The notes beneath the pieces were generated by a model that was not told the DNA's origin, did not search any database, and saw only the letters and a program-made list of their open reading frames with translations. Shown here one piece after another: positions 18,455 through 26,403 of a DNA stretch of 64,000 bases (position 1 is its first letter; each line of letters starts with the position of its first letter). The position numbers and the translations under genes were made by a program. This DNA is from an uncultured Oribacterium sp. GTDB lineage: Bacteria > Bacillota > Clostridia > Lachnospirales > Lachnospiraceae. The stretch is taken from NCBI GenBank assembly GCA_946413525.1, contig CAMKKZ010000008.1:1-64000 (forward strand). Reading direction: 5' to 3'.

Positions 18455-18868
18455 GGTCTTTCCCTCCTTGTATGCATGGATAATATTATAGCATAAAGCA
18501 TTCTTTTGTTAAAGAAATATTTCCATAATTATGTGCAAATTTTAGCGATTATAGTGTTTTGTCAACATAAAAAGCCGCATTTTCATGTGACTTCCCTCCA
18601 GTGTTTTTGTTACTGTTCAGACTTCCTGATTTTCCATTGATTGATGTATATGTAATTTTCCATGCCCACAAGCCACTCCTCCCACGGATTCCTGGCAGGG
18701 AAATTAGTACTATTGGCAAGAGTGTAGAAGTGTGAAATGTGAATTGTAACACGTTTTTAATCACGCTCGGCATCTCATTCATTCCACACTTGAATCCCTG
18801 TTTGATTTGTCTTATGATAAAACCATACGGTGGAAACGAGGGAATTTATAAGGGGGTGTCGTTTCGGA
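18455..18868. other. Upstream region of restriction operon
   Basis: About 410 bp without a supported gene. It should hold the leftward promoter of the four-gene operon and the rightward promoter of the Rpn remnant. From 18529 onward it belongs to the direct repeat shared with 9991-10770. The part at about 18600-18770 is unique to this copy and holds only short frames I do not recognise. Confidence 0.4.
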
Positions 18869-19383
18869 ATGAAGGAGCGGCAAAAGCCATCATATGAAGA
18901 GCTTTCCCGTCGGGTTCGGGAGCTGGAGGAACGTCTGAGAATCCGGGGAAACACGGAATACAAATCCAGGCTGTTCAGCTTCATCTTCGGGCGTGAGGAA
19001 AACAAGGAATGGACGCTCTCGCTATACACATGAAAGACGGCAGTGCCGAAAACGACGGCCTGGAGATAGGCATTGCCATTGACAAGGCAATAGACGATAT
19101 GCCGGAAGATTTCCTGATCAGGGAATTTCTCCTGGCACACAAAGCGGAGGTGAAAGACATGTGCCTTACTGAATATAACGAAGCGGAAACGATGGAAATG
19201 TTCCGGGAGGAGGGCCGGGAGCAGGGCCGGGAAGAGGGCCGGGAGGAGACCACGGTCACTCATATAAAAGATATCATGGAAAGCCTTGGATTTGGCATGG
19301 AAAAGACCATGTCCGTGCTGAAAATCCCGGCAGAAAAATATGGCATGTACAGATTGCTATTGGAAAAATCAGGGAAAAGCTGA
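18529..19383. repeat. Right copy of island-flanking direct repeat
   Basis: Direct repeat partner of 9991-10770 in the same orientation, with many scattered differences. It contains the upstream boundary of the restriction operon and the second broken Rpn gene. Confidence 0.85.
18869..19383 (+). pseudogene. Rpn-type nuclease/transposase gene, core deleted (right copy)
   Basis: The ATG at 18869 opens MKERQKPSYEELSRRVRELEERL...SRLFSFIFGREENKEWTLSLY, stopping at 19033. The C-terminal part begins in an overlapping frame at 19009 (DALAIHMKDGSAENDGLEIGI) and runs to 19383 with only three to four EGRE/QGRE units. The internal join is the same as in the copy at 10.2 kb, with the nuclease core missing. 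The shorter repeat tail shows that tract length changes between copies. A 124-aa C-terminal peptide could be made from 19009. Confidence 0.75.
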
Positions 19384-19411
19384 ACATGTGTGGAAAAGCA
19401 TCGTCCGCATT

Positions 19412-19459
19412 CAAAAAGGCACTCTGTCACCGGTATCTCTACCGGTAACGAAGTGCCTT
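19412..19459 (-). terminator. Terminator of flavoprotein gene
   Basis: On the minus strand, AAGGCACT and AGTGCCTT enclose an inner ACCGGT/ACCGGT stem, followed by TTTTT. It lies about 180 bases beyond the flavoprotein stop at 19639. Confidence 0.6.
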
Positions 19460-19638
19460 CTGACAATTTCATTTCCTTATGATGAACACAAAAACGCAAA
19501 GGAAATTTGCCGCGGCGCGTTTCAGTGCCGGAAACACTTAAATCGGCGTTTCCTCAGGCTGTTCCCTGAATCCTGGCTCATCAAATTTCTTATAGAGTTC
19601 TTTATAAATTTTTTAAAAATTATCGAAACTATTCAGCC

Positions 19639-21657
19639 TTATTTTGCAAGCTCCAGGGCTTTCTTGATGGCTTCCTTCAGGGCATTTGTGGTGATCGTGG
19701 CGCCGCTGACCGCATCGACCGCGTCGACTTCCTTGTCGGAAGAAACGCCTACGAATTTCTCAGGCAGCTCTTTCAGGGCTTCTCCGCCGATATTCGGCGT
19801 CTCGGTCTCCTCAAGGATTTCCACCTTGGTAACCTTGCCGTCCTCGATGGTCGTTTTGACAGTGACGTCGCCCATCATGCCCTTGCCGCTGGTAACGTAC
19901 TCATTGTCCTCGGTCTCGTATTCCTTCTCCTTGTTGAGGTCCGTGATCTCGCCGGGCTTCGCGGGCTCGGATTCCACGGCTGTGCCTTCAAATGCGGGGA
20001 GCTCGTCCTTCTTGACGGCAGCGTTTTTGCCAGCCACGCGGCCAAAGGTGATGCACTCCGCGATATTCGTCCCGCCCTGATACATGCAGGCCGTAATGCC
20101 GCCGCACTCTCCTGCCCCGTAAAGGTTCGGGATCGGCTTTCCGTTCACGTCAAGGATCTCCGCCTTCTCATTCCTGCGGGGGCCGCCCTGCGTGTTCAAG
20201 AGACCTTGGACAACATACATCGCGTAATACTTGTCGCCCTCAAAGGCGCGCATGTACTGGGACTCGCGTCCGCACTTATAGTCAACGCCGTCTTCCGCAA
20301 ACTTGTTGAAATTCTCGATCGTAGCCTTCAGGGCGTCTTCCTTCGCGCCGATTCCTTCTGCCAGCTCCTTGATGGAAGCATATTCCTTCATCTCGTCAAT
20401 GTACGGCTCCTCAATCAGGCCGCCCTCCTTGACAAGCTCGAACTGCTTCTCGTCATAGATCACATAGACCTTCTCCGGGAAGGTAGGGTTCTCCCATATC
20501 CCGTTTTCATAGAGATGGCCGTGACGTACCGTCTCGGATTCATTCACGAAACGGTTCCCATCGGTGCCGACCAGGATGCAGGCGCCGGTATTCAGGGCAT
20601 TCTGGGCCAGGGTAGCGGGCTGCGCGCAGGGCGTTCCGATTTCCACGGGCCAGGTCACGCTGCCAAGGCCGAAAAGGCCTTCATAGCAGGTCATGTGCCA
20701 AAGATCCGCGCCAACGGACTGCGCCAGCTTGATGCCGTCGCCGGTATTATACTGGCCGCCGCGGGGGGCATAATTGATGACGCCGAGATACTGCTGCACC
20801 ATGTCGGGATTCGCCTCGAAGCCTCCGGTGGTGATGATCACGCCGTTCAGGGCGCGGACGTTCATGGTCTTCCCCTCGCGGCTGACCACGGCTCCGATCA
20901 CCGTCTTCGTCTCGGGATCCTGGATAAGGCCGGTGGCCGGGGTCTCATACCAGACATCGATCATATCCGCCCGGTCAAGAACGTTCTGCTTGAAGCCCTG
21001 GAAGAGATAGCCATCGGAAACTCCCTGATGAGTGGTCCAGAGGGCGATCTTGTCAGAACCCTCGAATTCCGGATATTCCGGGCTCATGGCGCCGAGGTCG
21101 GTATCTCCCACCTTGACCCCGGTCCAGTCAACGAATTCCTCCTTATCAAAGCCGAACTCGTCCGCAAGGATGTCGTCCATATTCGCGATGGCCTCGCAAA
21201 GTACATCCATATATGCCTCGGGTTGTTCACGGCCGCCGGCAAGCTGCTTGTAATAGGTCTTTGCCGCGTCCACATCATGGTTCGCGAAAGCGAAAAGCTG
21301 GCCGCAGACCTTGCTGTTTCCGCCGGCAAGCCCCTCCTCCATCTTTTCAACGATCAGCACGTGGGCCTTCTCATCGGCCGCGGTCTTTGCGGCAACCATG
21401 CCGGAAGCACCCATGCCGAGCACGACGACGTCGTATTCCGCGTCCCACTTGATTGTGTCCGCAAAGGTATGTGTTTCCTTGTCTGATTCCTTGGATTCCT
21501 CTTTCTTTTCCTCTTCTGCCTCTTCCTTGGAATCTTCCTTCTTCTCCTCTTCCTTCTCCTCAGGCTTTTCATCCGCAAGGGCAATGCCGCTCATGGCCGC
21601 GGCAGCGCCGGCTGCCAGGGCACCCTTCAGGAAATCACGGCGACTGAGATGTTTCAT
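19639..21657 (-). CDS. Tat-exported fumarate-reductase-like flavoprotein with FMN_bind
   Basis: The 672-aa protein starts with a Tat signal (SRRDFLKGALAAGAAAAMSG) and then a Glu/Lys-rich linker (about 30-62). The FAD domain begins DVVVLGMGASGMVAAKTA (about 75) and continues with the GGN and TTGGFE landmarks of the fumarate/urocanate reductase family. The end of the FAD domain is GAGECGG and GGTNIAECITFGRVAG. The C-terminal domain (about 575-672) is FMN_bind with DAVSGATITT, the site ApbE flavinylates at the Thr. It should work outside the membrane as a terminal reductase for an organic electron acceptor; the substrate cannot be read from sequence. There is no haem motif, so it must take electrons from a flavin-based partner. 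Related enzymes often carry FMN_bind at the N-terminus. Confidence 0.88.
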   Translation of the reverse strand: MKHLSRRDFLKGALAAGAAAAMSGIALADEKPEEKEEEKKEDSKEEAEEEKKEESKESDKETHTFADTIKWDAEYDVVVLGMGASGMVAAKTAADEKAHVLIVEKMEEGLAGGNSKVCGQLFAFANHDVDAAKTYYKQLAGGREQPEAYMDVLCEAIANMDDILADEFGFDKEEFVDWTGVKVGDTDLGAMSPEYPEFEGSDKIALWTTHQGVSDGYLFQGFKQNVLDRADMIDVWYETPATGLIQDPETKTVIGAVVSREGKTMNVRALNGVIITTGGFEANPDMVQQYLGVINYAPRGGQYNTGDGIKLAQSVGADLWHMTCYEGLFGLGSVTWPVEIGTPCAQPATLAQNALNTGACILVGTDGNRFVNESETVRHGHLYENGIWENPTFPEKVYVIYDEKQFELVKEGGLIEEPYIDEMKEYASIKELAEGIGAKEDALKATIENFNKFAEDGVDYKCGRESQYMRAFEGDKYYAMYVVQGLLNTQGGPRRNEKAEILDVNGKPIPNLYGAGECGGITACMYQGGTNIAECITFGRVAGKNAAVKKDELPAFEGTAVESEPAKPGEITDLNKEKEYETEDNEYVTSGKGMMGDVTVKTTIEDGKVTKVEILEETETPNIGGEALKELPEKFVGVSSDKEVDAVDAVSGATITTNALKEAIKKALELAK

Positions 21658-21865
21658 GAGAAATTACCTTCCTTTCTACGGAAAAATCCTTGTTTTGTGT
21701 TGCTTTTATTACTAATACCATCCCCGGGCTTTGCCGGGACAGGAAAAAATACATCCTTCCTCCCTATGCCCGGAAATGAATATGGCGTTAGTTCCTATTA
21801 TAAACGCATTTAGCCTGAATATCAATATTCCATCAAGTGTCAATAAAATGATTCTATTAAGCTTG

Positions 21866-23344
21866 TCAATTCTTGCAGGCCTTCCTGATTTCCTCAATCA
21901 CGATTTTCAGGGCCTTGATGCGGGCATACTTTTTGTCAACGGATTCCAGAATGTGCCAGGGCGCGAAGTTCGTGCTGGTCTTCTGGATCATTTCGTTAAT
22001 GGCTTCCTCATAAAGGTCCCACTTCTCTCTGTTACGCCAGTCCTCCTCCGTAATCTTCCACTGTTTTTCCGGCGTATTCTGCCTCTCGGTAAAACGAGCA
22101 AGCTGCGTATCCTTATCAATATGCACCCAGAACTTGATGATGACCGCGCCCCACTGGTGCAGCTCGTTCTCAAATTCATTCATCTCGTTGTAAGCGCGCT
22201 GCCAGTCGTTTTCGGAGCAGAAGCCCTCCAGCCTCTCCACCATGACGCGGCCGTACCATGTCCTGTCGAAAATTGCGATGTGGCCCGTCTTCGGCAGCCG
22301 GTTCCAGAAGCGCCACAGGTAATGCCTGGCCTTCTCATGAGGCTCCGGACTCGCGATAGGGTGCACTATGTAGCCCCGCGGATCCAGCGCGGCCGTGATC
22401 CTCTTGATATTGCCGCCCTTTCCCGCGGCATCCCACCCTTCATAGGCAATGATGACGGGGATCTTCTTCCGATAAAGCTTGTTATGCAGGTAGTGAAGCT
22501 CGGACTGAAGCGCCGAAAGCTCGGCCTTGTACTCCTCATCGGAAATCTCCTTACCCTCCAGAATGACATCCTCAAGCAAAGGCATTTTTTTGAGGGGAAA
22601 GATGTTTTGACGGATCGGTGCCGCCAGAGCCCTGTTTTTAAGCGCGGTGTCAATGCCCTGGTTCAGAAAACGCAGTACCTGCAGCTCGGCCCATTTCCTC
22701 TCCTTCGCGTCAATTATATACCATGGCGCGGTGGAACGGTTGGTATCCTTCAGATACCTGTCGTAAACATCGAGGCATTCATCGTAATGCTTGTTTTCCC
22801 AGAGGTCGGCGAAACTCACCCTCCAGGCCGTATCCTTCTCAGAGCAAAGCTCCTCAAGACGCCTCTTCTGTTCCTTCCGCCCGATATGGAAGAAGAATTT
22901 CATCACCAGGTACCCGTTGTCACAAAGCTGCCGTTCCGCCATGTTGATGCTGTCCACCTTCTGCTCGTATTCCTTGCCGGAAATGGTGCCTGCCGTGACG
23001 CCGCTTGTTACCTCCTCCATCCAGCAGGTATCAAAAAATTTGAAATTCCCCGCCTCAGGTATTTCCACAAAATAGCGGTACAGGAAAGGAAGGCGCCTCT
23101 GCTCCTCGGTGGGATCCGCGCTCATCGTGGCCACCTGGAAAAACCTCGGGTCTATATTCTTGATGACCTGGCTGATTACGGAACCCTTGCCGGCCGCCCC
23201 CCATCCTTCAAACATGACCATGACGGGAAGCTTGGCTTCCTTGATCCGCATCTGGAAACCCTGGAGCCGCGTCCGTTCTTCTTTCAACTGTTTTTTCAGT
23301 TCCTCCTTCTCAGGCACCGACTCTTTTGCGAAATTTTTCAACAT
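21866..23344 (-). CDS. pap: Polyphosphate:AMP phosphotransferase (PPK2 class II)
   Basis: The 492-aa product has two fused PPK2 domains, the layout of Pap, which makes ADP from AMP and polyphosphate. The N-terminal domain has MFEGWGAAGKGSVISQVIKN (Walker A-like, about 49). The C-terminal catalytic domain has AYEGWDAAGKGGNIKRITAA (about 297) and the Walker B-like FDRTWYGRVMVER. The motif WKITEEDWRNREKWDLYEEA is diagnostic of PPK2. The start ATG at 23344 follows AAGGAGGAG. The enzyme is cytosolic and probably helps recover nucleotide energy. It stands alone between the beta-helix gene and the flavoprotein gene, all on the minus strand. Confidence 0.93.
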   Translation of the reverse strand: MLKNFAKESVPEKEELKKQLKEERTRLQGFQMRIKEAKLPVMVMFEGWGAAGKGSVISQVIKNIDPRFFQVATMSADPTEEQRRLPFLYRYFVEIPEAGNFKFFDTCWMEEVTSGVTAGTISGKEYEQKVDSINMAERQLCDNGYLVMKFFFHIGRKEQKRRLEELCSEKDTAWRVSFADLWENKHYDECLDVYDRYLKDTNRSTAPWYIIDAKERKWAELQVLRFLNQGIDTALKNRALAAPIRQNIFPLKKMPLLEDVILEGKEISDEEYKAELSALQSELHYLHNKLYRKKIPVIIAYEGWDAAGKGGNIKRITAALDPRGYIVHPIASPEPHEKARHYLWRFWNRLPKTGHIAIFDRTWYGRVMVERLEGFCSENDWQRAYNEMNEFENELHQWGAVIIKFWVHIDKDTQLARFTERQNTPEKQWKITEEDWRNREKWDLYEEAINEMIQKTSTNFAPWHILESVDKKYARIKALKIVIEEIRKACKN

Positions 23345-23436
23345 AATACACTCCTCCTTGCATAATGCATAGTTTATTTCAGGTTTTCACGGCACAAGGA
23401 ACCCCGCGGAAGAACCTGTATGTTTAAGATTTATAA

Positions 23437-23476
23437 TTCAATATCCGCAACTGCCCGGGCAGTTGCGGATATTGAA
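23437..23476. terminator. Perfect 40-bp palindrome after beta-helix gene
   Basis: Two exact 20-nt arms (TTCAATATCCGCAACTGCCC and its complement) meet without a loop, 15 bases after the beta-helix stop at 23491. No long T-run follows on the minus strand, so termination would rely on stem strength alone. It may also be a regulatory or cruciform site. Confidence 0.5.
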
Positions 23477-23490
23477 AAATCAAGTTGCTG

Positions 23491-24396
23491 TCAATCCAAA
23501 ATCCGGATGGAATCCCCCATGTTCGGATTTTCCACAAGGGAATACAGGGCGGAGTGATCGAAAGCGCAGTTTACAAAGTACATTTTGTAATCATTATTCT
23601 CATAATACTGGTTCACGCTGGCCATGTTCCCCTCGAGCCTCCTGAAGGAGCAGCCAATGAAAAGCGCGCTGCTCCCGCCCCACAGATCAAGCATCGTATA
23701 CTCCCTGCAGTCATGGAACTGGGTATGGAGGAATTCGACATCCTTTGTTTCATTGATTTCAATACAGCCATAGGAACAGTCATGAATGCGCCCGCCTGAA
23801 ACATGTATATTATTCGAACGATACGTGCTGATCCCATAGGCTCCGCAGCCGTAAAGGTCGCAGTCATCAATGAAAATATCCTTGCCGGATTCCACATAGA
23901 TCACACTGCCGCTGCAGGTCCCCTGCTCCAGAATATGGCCCATGCGAAGGCCCTGCAGCCTGATGTTCGTACAGTTTGCGAGGGACAGCACGCTGCATGC
24001 GGCAGATTCACTGACGATCTCCGCCGGCTCCGTGGCATCCGCGGAAAGAAGCGTCAGATTCTTCACATTGCACAGGGCCGCCCCCTCCCAGATCCTGAAC
24101 GCGCCCTTTTTTTTGGACGTGTAGGAGTCCTGCGATTGGACATCGTCCCCCCGCAGCCATTCCGAAAGGTTGTACGTGCCGGGCATCAGGATGATCGTCG
24201 CGTTGTCCTTCACGGAAGCCATCAGATCCCCGACATTATACACCGTCACCACGGAATCCGAGACCTCGACCTTGTCAAATTCGCTCATGCTGTTAAAGGC
24301 CGCATATGCCCGGACCGGGGCAATGCATAACGAAAGGAAAAGTACCACCCATGCCCAATATGCTTTCATCTTTGATTTATAATTTCTTTTTTTCAT
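23491..24396 (-). CDS. Secreted right-handed beta-helix protein
   Basis: I start it at ATG 24396 behind GGAGGAG; a longer frame reaches 24426 without a ribosome site. The 301-aa product opens with a signal peptide (KAYWAWVVLFLSLCIAPVRAYA). The rest is short repeated strands such as TIILMPGTYNLSEWL, NLTLLSADATEP, NIRLQGLRMGHI, FIDDCDLYGCGAYGIS and NIHVSGGRIHDCSYGCIEI, the pattern of pectate-lyase-like or NosD-like beta-helices. No lyase catalytic pattern is evident, so a binding or glycan-processing role is equally possible. It lies 42 bp after the transglutaminase-like gene and is probably cotranscribed with it. Confidence 0.75.
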   Translation of the reverse strand: MKKRNYKSKMKAYWAWVVLFLSLCIAPVRAYAAFNSMSEFDKVEVSDSVVTVYNVGDLMASVKDNATIILMPGTYNLSEWLRGDDVQSQDSYTSKKKGAFRIWEGAALCNVKNLTLLSADATEPAEIVSESAACSVLSLANCTNIRLQGLRMGHILEQGTCSGSVIYVESGKDIFIDDCDLYGCGAYGISTYRSNNIHVSGGRIHDCSYGCIEINETKDVEFLHTQFHDCREYTMLDLWGGSSALFIGCSFRRLEGNMASVNQYYENNDYKMYFVNCAFDHSALYSLVENPNMGDSIRILD

Positions 24397-24438
24397 CACA
24401 TTCTCCTCCAAAATCCCACTACGCATCGAAAAAAGCCC

Positions 24439-25893
24439 TTAATCCATAAAAAAGCAAAGCACATTCTGCGCTTCCTGTACGGCATATCTGTATTCCGTAA
24501 GCCCGGGAAGGAGCTGGCCCAGCTTCCCCTCCGATACCAGCTCGGAAAGGCACCACTCACGCACCCCGGAAGATGAGCATCGGAACTGGATGAAGCTTTG
24601 TCCTGCCGAATGTGCCCTCGTAAATATACGGGCAAGTTTTTCCATGTCCTCCCCTTCCACAAACAGCCCGTTCTTTATAAAATAATTCCCCTCCGCAGCC
24701 GTACAGGAAGGAATCCGGAATGTGTCGTCCGGCTGATGATCCCTCTCCATTTCCTCCGATGTCAGGGCAAAATAGGCATAATTCACATAATCCCCATATC
24801 CGTCCTCTCCCGAGCTGAGCGCGTCGCCCCAGGTGACATCGAACTGATAATATGCCCCGTCCATTTTCACGACATTCCAGGCATGAAGCTCCCCATCTGC
24901 GACTCCGGATACCGTGACGGACTCTATGCCCCCAAGGCCCAGCAGGTATTGCATGGTCTTGGAATAGCCGTTGCACACGCTTCTCCCCTTGATGAGGACG
25001 GAGAGAATGTTCTGGTTCTGGTCGGCTCCCAGTTCATATTCCGTAGTCCGGATCAGATAATCAAAAATATATTTCACAAAATCATAATCCGTACCGTTAC
25101 CCGGCGCGCCGACAAGAATCTCCCGGGCAATATCCTCCACCGAGGACTTATATTTTTCCACGTCCTCGCGGCTCATGCTGTAATCCGGGCTGACCTTTAA
25201 GCTGATGGGGAGCCCGTTCATTGTCTGGACCGTGCTGGCATAGCCTGAGACATAAAAAATTTCCGGATGATCGGCAAGGAGGTGGAAATATACCTTTTCC
25301 AGCATTTCCGTACTGGGGGTCGAGACCGGAAACTCCTCCACGTTCCGAAGCCCCTCAAGTATTTCCATATACATCCTCTGCTCATCGCTGCTGTCAAGCA
25401 GGCTATAGCAGTACCCGGTATCCCCATAATTGAAATCGATTCCGCTCAGGGAAAACCCGTCATCCGTCTCCTGACCGGAATAGGCGGTTTCCGGCGTGGA
25501 TTCCCCGGCAACGCCATCCGAAAAGGAATAACCGCTGTCATGAGCGGGAAAGCCCTCCCCTGACTGCTTTGTTTCCTTTTCGTTATCGGATGGCCTTCGG
25601 GGCGGCCCATTCTCTCCCCAGTCCGCTTTATCAAAGTAATCGGAAAAAAAGGGGATGCGCGAAATCATGCCCTCTACCGCTTCCGCGAAATCCGGAAAAA
25701 AATCCTCCGTCTGGCGCAGAAGGATGTCCACATCATCGACCAATATGCGGGCGGTGTAGGGAAGCCTGGAATAAACAACCTCGTGTTTCAATACCATGAC
25801 CAGCACGATGAGAAAAATCATCATGCGGACCAACCCAATCAGCCAGGAAAGGAAGCCTCCTTTCCGCCTGCCATTCCTACGCCGCCTATCCAT
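24439..25893 (-). CDS. Membrane-anchored transglutaminase-like protein
   Basis: The 484-aa protein has an Arg/Lys-rich N-terminus followed by one membrane helix (about 14-37, WLIGLVRMMIFLIVLVMVL). A Ser/Glu-rich stalk (about 90-160) follows, then a transglutaminase-like domain: catalytic Cys in GRSVCNGYSKTMQYLL, His in GELHAWNVVKMDG, Asp in QFDVTWGD. The C-terminal about 100 residues have no assignment. It should face outward. Such domains act as peptidases, amidases or cross-linkers; which one is unknown. The giant surface protein at 1-6267 carries the same kind of domain. It is first of a two-gene unit with the beta-helix protein. Confidence 0.8.
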   Translation of the reverse strand: MDRRRRNGRRKGGFLSWLIGLVRMMIFLIVLVMVLKHEVVYSRLPYTARILVDDVDILLRQTEDFFPDFAEAVEGMISRIPFFSDYFDKADWGENGPPRRPSDNEKETKQSGEGFPAHDSGYSFSDGVAGESTPETAYSGQETDDGFSLSGIDFNYGDTGYCYSLLDSSDEQRMYMEILEGLRNVEEFPVSTPSTEMLEKVYFHLLADHPEIFYVSGYASTVQTMNGLPISLKVSPDYSMSREDVEKYKSSVEDIAREILVGAPGNGTDYDFVKYIFDYLIRTTEYELGADQNQNILSVLIKGRSVCNGYSKTMQYLLGLGGIESVTVSGVADGELHAWNVVKMDGAYYQFDVTWGDALSSGEDGYGDYVNYAYFALTSEEMERDHQPDDTFRIPSCTAAEGNYFIKNGLFVEGEDMEKLARIFTRAHSAGQSFIQFRCSSSGVREWCLSELVSEGKLGQLLPGLTEYRYAVQEAQNVLCFFMD

Positions 25894-26403
25894 TCTATCT
25901 TCCCATCCTCCCTTTTTATAAATGAAAAGTTGCTAATTTTGTAATAATTTAAGCATATTTCGTAATAATCTGTCAAGTGCATAAAGCTCTGTGACAAGGG
26001 CAAATATCCCCTGCATTTTTCACTTTACTTACAATTTCCTTAAGGGTATAATAGCATACAGTGATTCTCACTGAGGGTTTTGACGCGTACTGGAAATGCG
26101 CTTCAAAATCCGCCTGCGGCGGACAAACCCTCATTGCCGGGTGGCTGGCCTCGACCCGTAAGAGGGTCAGGGCATTTCCCCTGGCGGGGTTCGCCAGGCA
26201 CGGACATAAATGTTCCTGAATAAGCTGTATGGATCGCGATACCGCGTCTGTTTCCAGGCAATTTAAATGGCATGGAACCATTTAAAATCAGCCGTATGGA
26301 TCACGGATAACGCGTCTGTTTCCCGGCAATCATAATGGCATGGAACCATTCTATAATAGTGGAACATTCATGTCCTAAACATTATTAACTAGGAGGATAT
26401 TAA
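25894..26403 (+). promoter_or_regulatory. Long structured leader of ppdK
   Basis: This 510-bp gene-free region ends at ppdK. At 26068-26134 ACTGAGGGTTT pairs with AAACCCTCA and encloses TTTTGACGC/GCG-CT-TCAAAA and TCCGCC/GGCGGA, a three-way junction. Further hairpins follow (GACCC/GGGTC; CCTGGCG/CGCCAGG near 26199-26218). A 66-bp unit then repeats at 26224-26290 and 26291-26356, each copy with an AATGG/CCATT hairpin. A TATAAT at about 26353 could be a -10 element, in which case the structures would be upstream DNA rather than RNA leader. Confidence 0.4.

Noticed and set aside
18549-18782. 77-codon minus-strand frame upstream of the restriction operon
   Set aside because: There is no recognisable domain and no good ribosome site, and most of it is absent from the left repeat copy.
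19625-19650. Another end of the miniature element (ACTATTCAGCC near the flavoprotein stop)
   Set aside because: Only about 11 bases match, and they overlap coding sequence, so chance is the simpler explanation.
20206-21486. 426-codon plus-strand frame opposite the flavoprotein
   Set aside because: It is antisense to FAD and FMN_bind motifs, with no ribosome site or family pattern.
21731-23365. 544-codon plus-strand frame opposite pap
   Set aside because: It is antisense to a gene with unmistakable PPK2 motifs and contains no recognisable domain.
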